Shown: piece by piece, positions 25,868 through 34,907 of the stretch
How the letters are laid out: each line of letters starts with the position of its first letter
How positions within the stretch are numbered: the stretch's first letter is position 1
Source of the DNA: Caballeronia catudaia
Lineage (GTDB): Bacteria; Pseudomonadota; Gammaproteobacteria; Burkholderiales; Burkholderiaceae
Assembly (NCBI RefSeq): GCF_001544755.2
Contig: NZ_FCOF02000004.1
Location: 124,001 to 188,000, forward strand
Length of the DNA stretch: 64,000 bases
Reading direction: 5' to 3'
Notes under the pieces: generated by a model
Seen by the model: the letters and a program-made list of their open reading frames with translations, nothing else
Databases searched by the model: none
Told to the model about the DNA's origin: nothing
Translations under genes and position numbers: made by a program

Positions 25868-26380
25868 TCAGGCGCGTGCATCGAAGGCTTTGTCGAAAGC
25901 GACGGTTCCGGTCGGAGCGTTTTCTTGAAACGCGATCGCCTGGAAATATTCGGCGGGAACGTCGGGGAGCACGAGTGTGGGTTCTGGCTTGAAACCGAAG
26001 CGGCTGTAATAGTCCGGATCGCCGAGTACGACGCAGCCCGCGGCGCCATCGCGCTTCAGATGCGCGAGCGCTTCTTTCACGAGCTCGCTGCCGAAGCCTT
26101 CGCGTTGACGCATGGGCGTCACCGAGAGTGGGCCGAGGCCGAACCAGGCGCTTGCGTTTCCCGTGATGGAGACGGGCGAGATCGCGATGTGTCCGACGAG
26201 GTCATCGGCTTCCATCGCGACGAGGGACAGGGTCAGGCGTCCTGCACGGCGCAATGCATTGACGATGAAGTGCTCCGTGTGGCTCGAATACGGCATGTCG
26301 AGGAAGGCGGCGGCGGTCAGGGATTCGATCGGGGCGATGTCGGAGGGGTGTTCGGGTCGGATTCGTGGGGGTGACTTCAT
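25868..26380 (-). CDS. GNAT-family N-acetyltransferase (YhbS-like)
   Basis: This 170-residue protein starts at the ATG at 26380 (MKSPPRIRPEHPSDIAPI). Core GNAT features are LGPLSVTPMRQREGFGSELV, the acetyl-CoA pyrophosphate loop with R-x-x-G-x-G-S, and GDPDYYSRFGF with VPAEYFQA, which mark the YhbS subgroup. Members acetylate small amines or proteins; the acceptor here is unknown. It is a single-gene unit after the cytochrome operon. Confidence 0.88.
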   Translation of the reverse strand: MKSPPRIRPEHPSDIAPIESLTAAAFLDMPYSSHTEHFIVNALRRAGRLTLSLVAMEADDLVGHIAISPVSITGNASAWFGLGPLSVTPMRQREGFGSELVKEALAHLKRDGAAGCVVLGDPDYYSRFGFKPEPTLVLPDVPAEYFQAIAFQENAPTGTVAFDKAFDARA

Positions 26381-26453
26381 TTCGGATAACTCGGTGGCGA
26401 GGTGATGAGACGCGGATTTTAGCGTTCGATTTGGATTTCGCCGGAAAAGACCA

Positions 26454-27263
26454 TCACTTCCCCGCATTCAACTCTCTCGCGTAATACATCGCCGCCGCAT
26501 CGATCTCCTCAGAAGTCATGTTCCGCGCAACATTGCGCATGACTTCATTGATATCGTTAGTCCGCGTCCCGTTGGCAAACGCGACCAACTGCGCCTTGGT
26601 ATAGGAAGCAGGCAATCCATCGAGCCAAGGGCTGCCAGCCTTGTTATCGATGCCACCATGACACGCCGCACACGGCGCGATATTGCGCATCGGCGCACCA
26701 TGCGCGACGATCGGCGGCGCGAGCGAATCGCTCACCTTGCGCTGCGCGGGCGGCCTCGGCAGGCTCGCATAGTAAGCGGCAAGATCCCGCATATCCTGAT
26801 CCGAAAGATTCATCGCCATCGGCGACATCACCGCATTACTCCGCGCGCCCTTCTGAAAATCGATCAGTTGCTTGTAGATCACCGACGCATACTGCCCCGC
26901 GAGATTCGGCGAGTTGGCCTCGCTCATGCCGCGCTCGCCATGACACATTGTGCAGCGCAAGGCCAGCGTCGCGCCGCGCCCGATCGAGTTCGCGTTCACG
27001 TCGACGAGCAGTTGCGGCGTGACTTCGACGCTCGTGAGCTTCACCTTCGGCGCCATGATCACCTGGTCGTCCGCGTACCAGCTGCGCGGCACGCCGGCCG
27101 CGCTGCAGATCGCGTTCCAGATGCCCGTGAACTGCGCATCGCGCTGCACCGAAGGCAACCACACGAAGCCGATCAGGATCGATACGACCGCAAGGGCGAT
27201 CGTGCCCACAACGCTGACCGTGAACCAGCGGTTGCGGAACGTGAAGAGGCGTTCGTCGCTCAT
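26454..27263 (-). CDS. Membrane-anchored diheme cytochrome c (c4-like)
   Basis: This 269-residue protein has an uncleaved N-terminal membrane helix (VVGTIALAVVSILIGFVWLP). After a spacer it carries two cytochrome c domains with CTMCH and CAACH, each followed by the distal methionine regions VMSPMA and NEVMRNV. This is the c4 pattern with an anchor. The ATG overlaps the stop of the oxidase subunit I gene by 4 bases, so the two are coupled. It is the last gene of the oxidase operon and is probably the immediate electron donor or an intrinsic subunit. Confidence 0.88.
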   Translation of the reverse strand: MSDERLFTFRNRWFTVSVVGTIALAVVSILIGFVWLPSVQRDAQFTGIWNAICSAAGVPRSWYADDQVIMAPKVKLTSVEVTPQLLVDVNANSIGRGATLALRCTMCHGERGMSEANSPNLAGQYASVIYKQLIDFQKGARSNAVMSPMAMNLSDQDMRDLAAYYASLPRPPAQRKVSDSLAPPIVAHGAPMRNIAPCAACHGGIDNKAGSPWLDGLPASYTKAQLVAFANGTRTNDINEVMRNVARNMTSEEIDAAAMYYARELNAGK

Positions 27264-28885
27264 CGCTGTGCTCCGATCGGCACCGCGGGCACCGCCGTAT
27301 CGGACCGCGCGATCAGTTGCGCAATCGGAAAGCCGTAGTTGACGAGGGTCAGCCCGATCATCAGCGCGAGCCACAGTGCGAAGCTGTTCAACGCCACCGG
27401 CAGGCTGCGCGGCTCGTGCACCGCGCGGCTAAAGCGAAACTCCTCGACCGCGATCTTCGGCGCACGATGCCCCTTGATCAGCACGATGAAGAACAGCACC
27501 GCCGACACCACGAGAATGAATCCGCCGATCACCGAAATCACCACCGAAAGCGCCTGCGCCGCAATCTCCGGGTCCTTGTAGTCGTAGAAGGCCATGCGCC
27601 GCGGCATCCCCAGAATGCCGACGAAGTGCCACGGAAACGTCAGCACGATCATGCCGACGAACCACAGCCACAACTGCCAGCGCATCAGCTTCACGCTTTG
27701 CAATGCACGGCCCGTCAGATGCGGCCACAAGTCATACGCGATCACGAAGTACATGATGACGATCGCGCCCGCGAAAATCAGATGAAAGTGGCCCGTGATC
27801 CATTGGGTGTTGTGCACGGTCGAGTCGAGCTGATAGCTCATGTTGATGAGCCCGCCCGCGCCGCCGAAGCCGAGCATCACGAACGAAAACGCGACGGCGA
27901 GCATCATCGGGTTGTCCCACGGCAGCGCCTTGATCCAGCCGAACGGCCCCTTGCCGCCGCGCAGCCGCGCCGCGATCTCCACCGACGCGCAGATCGTAAA
28001 GACCGTCAGGAAAGTCGGCACGGCGACGAGCGCGGTGAACACCGAATGCAGGAACTTGAAGCCCGATCCGACTTGCGGATCGGCGAAGAGATGGTGCATG
28101 CCGATCGGCATCGACACGACGAGGAACAAAATGAACGAGATGCGCGCCATCGCATCGCTGTAGAGGCGGCCGCCGATGGCGCGCGGAATGATCGTGTAGT
28201 ACGCGATATACGCCGGCACCAGCCAGAAATAAACGATCGCGTGCAGCGTCCACGAGAAGAAGATGCGCGCGAGGCCGGCATCGATGGTCGTCTTCCAGCC
28301 GATCGCCACCGGCAGGATCATGAAGATCACTTCGATCGCCGCGCCCACCGCCGTCCAGCCCCACAGATACGCGCCCGCGACCGTGGCGAACATGGGAAGC
28401 GGGATCGTCTTGCCCCGGTTCTCACGCTTCCACGACGCCAGATTCACCGACATCAGCGCGACCCACACCCACGAGCCGACCACCACGAGCACGACGCCGA
28501 CGTAATAAAAAACGTTGCCGATCATCGGCGGATAGAAGGTGTAGAGCACGGACGCGAGACCCATCGCGACGGGCACGGTCGCCGTCACCGCGCCGATGGC
28601 GACGAGCCAGAAACCGAGCCACGCCCAGCGCAGGCCAACGAGCGGACGCTTCAGCGCGAGCTCGCTGACCGCATAGCCGAAGCCCATCGCGACGAGCGTC
28701 GGAAACGCATAGCCCATCACGGTGCCGTGCTCCGTCACCGAACGATAGTAAAGCTCCGGATTCTGCAGCCACGGATGCAGCGGGCTGCGCACGAGCATCT
28801 GCCATGCGCCGAGCAACAGCGCGACGCCGAAGGCGCCGAACGCCAGCCAGAAATGCGCGAGTACGAGGCGCTTGCTATTTAACAC
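27260..28885 (-). CDS. ba3-type (family B) heme-copper oxidase subunit I
   Basis: This 541-residue membrane protein has about 13 helices. The low-spin heme histidine is in TEHGTVMGYAF. The CuB histidine-tyrosine pair is in LHAIVYFWLVPA, two further CuB histidines in GMHHLFADP, and the heme ligands in ITGHFHLIFAG. The HxxxY arrangement and the lack of a long D-channel motif place it in family B, with the ba3/CbaA enzymes. It reduces oxygen with electrons from cytochrome c and pumps protons. The gene overlaps subunit II by 11 bases and the diheme cytochrome gene by 4. Confidence 0.92.
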   Translation of the reverse strand: MLNSKRLVLAHFWLAFGAFGVALLLGAWQMLVRSPLHPWLQNPELYYRSVTEHGTVMGYAFPTLVAMGFGYAVSELALKRPLVGLRWAWLGFWLVAIGAVTATVPVAMGLASVLYTFYPPMIGNVFYYVGVVLVVVGSWVWVALMSVNLASWKRENRGKTIPLPMFATVAGAYLWGWTAVGAAIEVIFMILPVAIGWKTTIDAGLARIFFSWTLHAIVYFWLVPAYIAYYTIIPRAIGGRLYSDAMARISFILFLVVSMPIGMHHLFADPQVGSGFKFLHSVFTALVAVPTFLTVFTICASVEIAARLRGGKGPFGWIKALPWDNPMMLAVAFSFVMLGFGGAGGLINMSYQLDSTVHNTQWITGHFHLIFAGAIVIMYFVIAYDLWPHLTGRALQSVKLMRWQLWLWFVGMIVLTFPWHFVGILGMPRRMAFYDYKDPEIAAQALSVVISVIGGFILVVSAVLFFIVLIKGHRAPKIAVEEFRFSRAVHEPRSLPVALNSFALWLALMIGLTLVNYGFPIAQLIARSDTAVPAVPIGAQR

Positions 28886-29441
28886 AGGACACTCTCCGCG
28901 AATTGGCCGGCAGCGTGTCGGCCATCTGCTTGAATTCGGCGCGATCGACGACCTTCACGTGCGCCCACATGTTCTGATGCCCGGTGCCGCAGAACTCGTG
29001 ACACGGCATCAAATGCTCGCCGGGCTTGTCGAAGGTCGTCTTGAAGGTCGAGACGTAGCCCGGCTCCAGCATCGAATTGATGTTCGTATTGGTGATGAGA
29101 AAGCCGTGCGCGACATCCGAGCTCGTCGCGCGGAACGTGACCGGCACGCCCGCCGGCACGACGAGGCATTGCGGCGTGAACGAGTACTGCTGCGCGACGA
29201 TGCGCACCGTCACCGAGCCGTCCGCCTCGGGCGCGCTGCCGAGATTGCTTTCGATGAACTCGCCCGACACGTGCAGCGTTTCCGGGCGCACCGTCTCGAC
29301 GCGCGAAGGCGGCATCATCGCCCAGTGCAGGCCGGTGTAGACGACCATCGCCACCAGCACGACGACGATCGCGAGTACGAGAATCGCCCAGCGCCGTTCG
29401 ACTCTGTCGGCGACGTCGTGCGAGCTTGGATCAATGGCCAT
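28875..29441 (-). CDS. Cytochrome c oxidase subunit II with CuA centre (ba3-type)
   Basis: This 188-residue protein has a single N-terminal membrane helix (ILVLAIVVVLVAMVVYTGL) and a periplasmic cupredoxin domain. The CuA ligands are in SSDVAHGF (His) and MPCHEFCGTGHQNMW (two Cys, one His, one Met). The short length with only one helix is typical of ba3 oxidase subunit II. It accepts electrons from cytochrome c and passes them to subunit I, with which its gene overlaps. Confidence 0.93.
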   Translation of the reverse strand: MAIDPSSHDVADRVERRWAILVLAIVVVLVAMVVYTGLHWAMMPPSRVETVRPETLHVSGEFIESNLGSAPEADGSVTVRIVAQQYSFTPQCLVVPAGVPVTFRATSSDVAHGFLITNTNINSMLEPGYVSTFKTTFDKPGEHLMPCHEFCGTGHQNMWAHVKVVDRAEFKQMADTLPANSRRVSCVK

Positions 29442-29468
29442 ATGCGATGCCTTAATAAACCTTGCGAA

Positions 29469-29639
29469 TCACTGGATCACGCCGCGCGGCAGGAACACGG
29501 CGAAGTAAAAGACGAACCAGATGCCGATCACGATCGCGGTCGAGATGCCCGCGAGCGCGATCGCGCCCGACGGGCCGCGCTTCACGATCTCGTCGACCTT
29601 CGCGTCTTCCGGCGCGGCTTGCTTCGGGTCTTCGTTCAT
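29469..29639 (-). CDS. Small single-helix oxidase subunit (IIa-like)
   Basis: This 56-residue protein has a charged N-terminus (NEDPKQAAPEDAKVDEIVKR) and one membrane helix (IALAGISTAIVIGIWFVFYF) ending FLPRGVIQ. Its size, topology and place just before subunit II match the small IIa subunit of ba3 oxidases, which replaces the missing first helix of subunit II. The ATG at 29639 is used; a TTG ten codons upstream is possible. Confidence 0.75.
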   Translation of the reverse strand: MNEDPKQAAPEDAKVDEIVKRGPSGAIALAGISTAIVIGIWFVFYFAVFLPRGVIQ

Positions 29640-29678
29640 GGTGTGGTCGATGTTCGAAACAATGCTCAAAAGCGATGC

Positions 29679-30941
29679 TCAATAAAGTGGCGCCGAACGC
29701 AATTCGTTGACTTCCTTCACCGTGACCGGCGTGCCGCGATTGCCCCACGCGGTGCGGATATACGTGACCACCGCGGCGACTTCGACATCGGAAAGCGACT
29801 GCGCGAAAGGCGGCATGCCGTAAGGCTTCGGGTTCTTGAACGTGCCCGGCGGATAGCCGCCGTTCAGCACCATGCGGATCGGGTTCACGGCCGAATTCAT
29901 CACGATCGACTGGTTGTTCGCGAGCGGCGGGAAATCGGGCGGCTTGCCCTGGCCCTGCGTTGCGTGACACTCGGCGCACTGCGCGTCGTAGATTTTCTTG
30001 CCGAGCGGCGAGAGACTCGTCTTCTGCTCGACGACCGCCTGGCTCGGCGGGCTGGACTTGTCGCCGGAGCGCGCGGGCAGCGCCTTCAGATAGACGGCCA
30101 TCGCGCGCACGTCTCCTTCGGTCAGATATTGCAGGCTGTCGTAAACAACTTCGGCCATCGGTCCGTACACCGCGCCGCGATTGCTCACGCCCGCGTGCAG
30201 CAGTCCGACGATTTCGTCGATGCTCCAGTCGCCGAGACCCGCTTCCTTGTTCGACGTGAGCGACGGCGCATACCAGTTCTGAATCGGGATCAGGCCGCCT
30301 TCGAACGCCTTCGAGGTCACGTTGCCGCCGAGCGCGTTGATCGCGGTATGGCACATCGAGCAATGCCCCAGACCTTCGACGAGATACGCGCCGCGATTCC
30401 ATTCCACCGATTGCTTCGGATCGGGCTCGTATTCGCCCTGCTTGAAGAACAGCGAGCGCCAGCCGAGCAGCAGTTGCCGCTTGTTGAACGGAAAGCGCAG
30501 TTCATGCGGCCGGTTCGGCTGATGCACGGCCGGCGTGGACATCAGGAACGCGTAGATGGCGTCCGAGTCCGCGCGCGTCACCTTCGTGTAGGACGCGAAG
30601 GGCATCGCCGGATAGAGCAGCGAGCCGTCGCGCGACTTGCCGGTGTGCATCATTGCGTAGAACTCGTCGGCGGTCCATCGGCCCAGGCCCGTCTCCTTGT
30701 CCGAGGAGATGTTCGGCGTATACAGCGTGCCGAAGGGCGTGTCCATCGGACGGCCGCCGCCGAAGGTCTTGCCCGCGGGTAGCGTGTGGCACGCGATGCA
30801 ATCGCCCGCGCGCGCGAGATATTCCCCGCGCTTGACGGTGGCCGGGTCCGCGCCCTGCGCCACGGCCTGCCCGATGGGCGCGGCGCACGCCGCCATGAAG
30901 ACCGCGACGGTCAGCGCTCGGAGATGTCGAAATCGGAGCAC
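29679..30941 (-). CDS. Triheme cytochrome c, membrane-dehydrogenase subunit type
   Basis: This 420-residue exported protein has a signal peptide and three heme sites, CIACH, CSMCH and CAECH, spaced about 145-155 residues apart. WTADEFYAMMHTGKSRDG and YTKVTRADSDAIYAFL are hallmarks of the triheme subunits of alcohol, gluconate and sorbitol dehydrogenases. No dehydrogenase catalytic gene is present here; instead it sits in an oxidase operon, so it probably funnels electrons to the oxidase. The start is a GTG at 30941 with GAGGA six bases upstream. Confidence 0.9.
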   Translation of the reverse strand: MLRFRHLRALTVAVFMAACAAPIGQAVAQGADPATVKRGEYLARAGDCIACHTLPAGKTFGGGRPMDTPFGTLYTPNISSDKETGLGRWTADEFYAMMHTGKSRDGSLLYPAMPFASYTKVTRADSDAIYAFLMSTPAVHQPNRPHELRFPFNKRQLLLGWRSLFFKQGEYEPDPKQSVEWNRGAYLVEGLGHCSMCHTAINALGGNVTSKAFEGGLIPIQNWYAPSLTSNKEAGLGDWSIDEIVGLLHAGVSNRGAVYGPMAEVVYDSLQYLTEGDVRAMAVYLKALPARSGDKSSPPSQAVVEQKTSLSPLGKKIYDAQCAECHATQGQGKPPDFPPLANNQSIVMNSAVNPIRMVLNGGYPPGTFKNPKPYGMPPFAQSLSDVEVAAVVTYIRTAWGNRGTPVTVKEVNELRSAPLY

Positions 30942-30953
30942 GTCGGTCCTCGG

Positions 30954-31685
30954 TTAGTTGTGAACGCTGCCGCACGCGAGCGGCATCTTGAACGAGCCGG
31001 CGGCGACGGGCACCGGATTGGCCGGCGCCGGCAGCGACGCGAGATAGGCGGCGATCGCAGTGATGTCGCGCTCGGACAGCAGCTTCGCGACCTGTCCCAT
31101 GCAGTCGGGCGCGACGGTCGAACGCGTGCCGTAGCGCCAAGCGCCGAGTTGCGCGCTGAGATACTCCGCGTGCAGGCCGAGCAGACCGGGTATCGCGGGC
31201 TCCATGCCGGTCATCGACGTCCCGTGGCAGGCGACGCACGCGGGCACCTTCCGTGACGCATCGCCCTTCGTGACGAGCGTCTTGCCGAGATCGAGCGTTT
31301 TCGCATCGACGGTGACGGCGGCGGGCGGTGGAAACGGCGGACGCTCGCCCGCGAAGTAGTCGGCGATCTGCTTCAGATACGGGTCCGGCAGATACGCGAG
31401 CAGGTAGTTCATCGGCGGATACTTGCGCCGGCCGTCGCGAAAAGCGAGGAGCTGGTTGTACAGATAGCCGGCAGGCTTGCCGGACAGACGCGGGAAGTAG
31501 TCGTTATCGGTGCCCTCGCCGTGCGCGCCGTGACAGGCCGCACAGCCCATCACGCGGGCCTGCATCGTGTCCGGCGCGCGTTCGAGGGGCGCACCGCCCG
31601 GGGCGTCCGCCGCCGACGCCGCGATGCCGAAAAAGGCGAAGAGCGCGGAGAACACGAAAGCGCTGCGCTTTGCCACGTTTCGCAC
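30954..31685 (-). CDS. Diheme c-type cytochrome (c4-like), first gene of oxidase operon
   Basis: This protein of about 243 residues has a signal peptide (SAFVFSALFAFFGIAASAAD) and two heme motifs, CAACH and CVACH. Each is followed by c4-like helices (YLYNQLLAFRDGRRKYPPMN and YLSAQLGAWRYGTRS). The GTG at 31685, with GGGGG upstream, is the likeliest start; a GTG three codons later is possible. It leads the six-gene leftward operon, and the next gene starts 12 bases downstream. As a soluble cytochrome it would carry electrons to the CuA subunit. Confidence 0.85.
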   Translation of the reverse strand: MRNVAKRSAFVFSALFAFFGIAASAADAPGGAPLERAPDTMQARVMGCAACHGAHGEGTDNDYFPRLSGKPAGYLYNQLLAFRDGRRKYPPMNYLLAYLPDPYLKQIADYFAGERPPFPPPAAVTVDAKTLDLGKTLVTKGDASRKVPACVACHGTSMTGMEPAIPGLLGLHAEYLSAQLGAWRYGTRSTVAPDCMGQVAKLLSERDITAIAAYLASLPAPANPVPVAAGSFKMPLACGSVHN

Positions 31686-31940
31686 GTAACCCCCGTTGTC
31701 GATTTGCCGTGTTCGATTTGTCGGGCGCGTGTTGCTCGTACCCAACGCGGTTTTTCAAGGCGCTGCAATGTGCTTGCTGCCGATGGGTTGCGCTTGGCTT
31801 TTCTGATCTTAGGAGAGACCGCCCGTTTTTCCTATATTCAGAATTGTCTCAATGCGTCGCGTCGATGCGTGTGACACATGTGATCGTCTTTTGCGTTTGA
31901 ACAATGAATCGCATTTTTTCGAGACAAGCAACGGCTTTGC

Positions 31941-33497
31941 TCACTTAAGCCCGAGCCGCCTCGCGAGACGATTGAGATTCGCGCGATCCATGCCGAGCTC
32001 GCGCGCGGCCGACGCCCAGTTCTGGTTGTGACGCTTGAGCGCGTCGAGGATCAGCGTGCGCTCATAGGCCGTCACCGCTTCGCGGAAGTCCGCGCCCGGC
32101 GCGGGCAGCGGCGACACCGGAGCGGGCGCGAGCGCCGGCGTGCCTGGCGCGCCATCGCCGGACAGCGTGAGATCGGCGGCGGTCAGCGTCAGGATGCGCG
32201 GACGCTCCCGATGCGCCGCGAGCGCCTTCAGCGCGCTGCGCCCGATCAGATGCTCCAGTTCGCGCACGTTGCCGGGCCATCGGTACGCGAGCAGCTCGGC
32301 CTGCGCGTCGGCGGACAGACGCAGACTCAGCAGCCCGAGACGCGAGCGGTTCTCTTCGAGAAAGTAGCCCGCGAGCAGCAATACATCGCGCCCGCGCTCG
32401 CGCAGCGGCGGCACGACGAGCGGATACACCGACAGCCGATGATATAAATCCGCGCGAAAACGACCTTCACGCACCTCCTCGGCGAGATCGCGATTCGTTG
32501 CGGCGATCAGCCGCACGTCGACCTTGTGCTCGCTGTCCGAGCCGATGCGCTGCAACTGGCCGTTCTGCAGCACGCGCAGGAGCTTGGCCTGCACGGGCAG
32601 CGGCAGTTCGCCGACTTCGTCGAGAAAGAGCGTGCCGCCGTCGGCGAGTTCGAACTTGCCGCGCCGGTCCGACGACGCGCCCGAGAACGCGCCGCGCACA
32701 TGCCCGAACAGTTCGCTCTCGACGAGCGTATCGGGCAGCGCCGCGCAGTTCAGGCTGATGAGCGGCTTGTCGGCGCGCGGCGACAGCGCATGGATCTCGC
32801 TCGCGACGAGTTCCTTGCCGACGCCCGTTTCCCCCGTGACGAGCACCGTCAGATCGCTCGACGCGACGATCGCGATCTCTTCCTGCAAACGGTTGTGCGG
32901 CGCGCTGCTGCCGATCATCTCGCGCCGACGCGGGCCGCTCGCCTGCCGATACACCTCCGCGCGCTGGCGCTCGGCCTCGCTCGTGCGCGCGAGCGTATCA
33001 ATGCGCTCGGCCACGCTCACGGTCGCCGCCGCGAGACTCAGAAACGCCTGCAGCGACGCCATGTCGATGCCATCGAAACGCGCGGGATCGAGCGCGTCGA
33101 GCGTGAGCAGCCCCCACGCGCGCCCGTGAATGACGAGCGGGCAGCCCAGGCAATCGTGCACTTCCAGATTGCCGCTGACACCTTTCACGAGGCCGTCGTA
33201 GGGATCGGGGAGATCGGAGCTGGCGGCGAAGCGCGTGGGCTCTTCGCGGGCGAGGATGCGCGCGAATCGCGGATGCTCGCTCACGCGAAAGCGCCGGCCG
33301 AGCGTGTCGCTCGAAAGCCCGTCGATGGCGAGCGGCACGAGCGTGTCTCCGTCGAGCCGCAAGAGCGCGGTCGCGTCTCCGGGAAAGAGCGCGCGCAGCG
33401 TGTGCAGCAAACGCCTGTAGCGCTCGGTGTCGGGCATCGCGACCGACAGATCCTCGATGAGCGGAACGAGTGCATCCAGCAGCACTCGCGAAGTCAT
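31941..33497 (-). CDS. norR: NorR-type sigma-54 activator of nitric oxide response
   Basis: This 518-residue protein has an N-terminal GAF domain (about 1-170) that in NorR binds NO at a non-heme iron. The AAA+ domain has Walker A GETGVGKE, the sigma-54 loop GAFSGA (a variant of GAFTGA) and Walker B LFLDEVGELP. A C-terminal Fis-type helix-turn-helix (NWASAARELGMDRANLNRLA) binds DNA. The ATG at 33497 is preferred: the protein then begins MTSRVLLDALVPLIEDL like relatives. The earlier ATG at 33542 would put all three upstream operator sites inside the gene. It diverges from hmp, its obvious target. Confidence 0.9.
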   Translation of the reverse strand: MTSRVLLDALVPLIEDLSVAMPDTERYRRLLHTLRALFPGDATALLRLDGDTLVPLAIDGLSSDTLGRRFRVSEHPRFARILAREEPTRFAASSDLPDPYDGLVKGVSGNLEVHDCLGCPLVIHGRAWGLLTLDALDPARFDGIDMASLQAFLSLAAATVSVAERIDTLARTSEAERQRAEVYRQASGPRRREMIGSSAPHNRLQEEIAIVASSDLTVLVTGETGVGKELVASEIHALSPRADKPLISLNCAALPDTLVESELFGHVRGAFSGASSDRRGKFELADGGTLFLDEVGELPLPVQAKLLRVLQNGQLQRIGSDSEHKVDVRLIAATNRDLAEEVREGRFRADLYHRLSVYPLVVPPLRERGRDVLLLAGYFLEENRSRLGLLSLRLSADAQAELLAYRWPGNVRELEHLIGRSALKALAAHRERPRILTLTAADLTLSGDGAPGTPALAPAPVSPLPAPGADFREAVTAYERTLILDALKRHNQNWASAARELGMDRANLNRLARRLGLK

Positions 33498-33539
33498 TGC
33501 GACTACTTCGGCAGTCTTTTTGACTAGAGTCGAATCGAC
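33493..33539. promoter_or_regulatory. Three GT-N7-AC sites, candidate NorR enhancers
   Basis: GTCATTGCGAC (33493-33503), GTCTTTTTGAC (33514-33524) and GTCGAATCGAC (33529-33539) all fit the GT-(N7)-AC core known for NorR, and NorR targets typically carry three. They lie about 74-110 bases upstream of the predicted hmp start. The first overlaps the norR start codon, so NorR may also affect its own expression. Confidence 0.7.
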
Positions 33540-33580
33540 CATGTTGAGCGTTAAACGATTGATTTATCGACAATTCTACT

Positions 33581-33597
33581 CTGGCACGGTTCGTGTA
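33581..33597 (+). promoter_or_regulatory. Sigma-54 (-24/-12) promoter of hmp
   Basis: CTGGCACG followed after four bases by GTGTA matches YTGGCACG-N4-TTGCW perfectly at -24 and partly at -12 (GT instead of GC). The predicted start at about 33608 gives a 60-base leader before hmp. Confidence 0.65.
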
Positions 33598-33667
33598 TAA
33601 GATTCTGCCGAAGATTTTCGATGCGGAAGCGCCCCGCTCCCGCCTTCATCACACGAGGAATCGAAAA

Positions 33668-34849
33668 ATGCTGTCAGCAGAACACCGCGCCATCGTCAAG
33701 GCAACCGTCCCCCTTCTGGAAAGCGGCGGCGAGGCGCTCACCAGGCACTTCTATAACAAGATGCTCACCGAGTACCCAGAAGTGCGCCCGATGTTCAATC
33801 AGGCGCATCAGGCGAGCGGCGCGCAGCAGCGCGCGCTGGCCAACGGCGTGCTGATGTACGCACGGCATATCGACGAACTGGAGAAGCTCGGCGGGCTCGT
33901 CGGGCAGATCATCAACAAGCACGTCGCGCTGAACATTCAGCCCGAGCATTATCCGGTCGTCGGACGCTGCCTGCTCGCGTCGATCCGCGAAGTGCTCGGC
34001 GAGGAGATCGCCACCGACGCCGTCATCGACGCATGGGCGGCCGCTTACGGCCAGCTCGCCGACCTGCTGATCGGCCTCGAGGAAGGCATTTACAGCGAGC
34101 GCGAACAGGCGCCGGGCGGATGGCGCGGCACGCGGCCCTTCGTCGTCGCGCGCAAAGTGAAGGAAAGCGACGAAATCACGTCGTTCTATCTCGTGCCCGA
34201 AGACGGCGGCGCGCTGCTAGATTTCCATCCGGGTCAGTACATCGGACTGCGCGTGTTCGTCGACGGCGTGGAACTGCGCCGCAATTACTCGCTGTCGGCT
34301 GCGCCCAATGGCCGCGAATATCGCATCAGCGTGAAGCGCGAGGCAAACGGCAAGGTGTCGAACTTCCTGCACGAGAAGGTGCATGAGAGCGATGTGCTCA
34401 ATCTCTATCCGCCCGCCGGCGATTTCAAGCTCGAAGCCAGCGAAAAGCCGCTCGTGCTGATCAGCGGCGGCGTCGGCATCACGCCCACGCTCGCGATGCT
34501 GCACGCCGCGCTAGAAACGAAGCGCCCTGTCCACTTCATCCACTCGGCGCGGCACGGTGGCGTGCATGCGTTCCGCGCGGTCATCGAAGACCTGGCGGCG
34601 CGCCATCCGCAGTTGAAGCGCTTCTACTGCTACGAGCACCAGCGCGATGGCGATCATGAAGCGCACGGCATCGGCTTCGTCGATGAAAAGCTGCTCGACA
34701 CGTGGCTGCCGAAGAACCGCGACGTCGATGCGTACTTCCTCGGACCGAAGGCGTTCATGAAGGCCGTGAAGCGGCATCTGAAGGCGCTCGGCGTGCCCGA
34801 GACGCAGAGCCGCTACGAGTTCTTCGGCCCGGCCGCGGCGCTCGATTGA
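33668..34849 (+). CDS. hmp: Flavohemoprotein, nitric oxide dioxygenase
   Basis: This 393-residue protein has an N-terminal globin (residues 1-138) with the B10 tyrosine in RHFYNKM and the heme histidine in MYARHIDEL. The FAD-binding domain carries RNYSLSAAP and the NAD domain carries ISGGVGITPTLAM. This is full length for Hmp. It turns NO and oxygen into nitrate using NAD(P)H. GAGGA nine bases before the ATG supports the start. It faces norR across a sigma-54 promoter, so it is induced by NO through NorR. A terminator follows at 34879. Confidence 0.95.
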   Translation: MLSAEHRAIVKATVPLLESGGEALTRHFYNKMLTEYPEVRPMFNQAHQASGAQQRALANGVLMYARHIDELEKLGGLVGQIINKHVALNIQPEHYPVVGRCLLASIREVLGEEIATDAVIDAWAAAYGQLADLLIGLEEGIYSEREQAPGGWRGTRPFVVARKVKESDEITSFYLVPEDGGALLDFHPGQYIGLRVFVDGVELRRNYSLSAAPNGREYRISVKREANGKVSNFLHEKVHESDVLNLYPPAGDFKLEASEKPLVLISGGVGITPTLAMLHAALETKRPVHFIHSARHGGVHAFRAVIEDLAARHPQLKRFYCYEHQRDGDHEAHGIGFVDEKLLDTWLPKNRDVDAYFLGPKAFMKAVKRHLKALGVPETQSRYEFFGPAAALD

Positions 34850-34878
34850 TCTTCGCGCGTGACACTGCGCCTCTCGAC

Positions 34879-34907
34879 CCGCGGCGCATTCGCTCCGCGG
34901 TTTTTTT
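34879..34907 (+). terminator. Rho-independent terminator of hmp
   Basis: CCGCGG arms (34879-34884 and 34895-34900) are followed directly by seven T, 30 bases after the hmp stop codon. Confidence 0.75.

Noticed and set aside
27317..28882. 521-codon plus-strand frame opposite oxidase subunit I
   Set aside because: Composition is dominated by Arg, His, Glu and Asp, typical of the reverse of a hydrophobic membrane-protein gene.
31870..31889. CRP-like sequence around TGTGACACATGTGATC upstream of the oxidase operon
   Set aside because: Only one half-site fits TGTGA-N6-TCACA, and it lies about 190 bases from the first gene; not enough to call.
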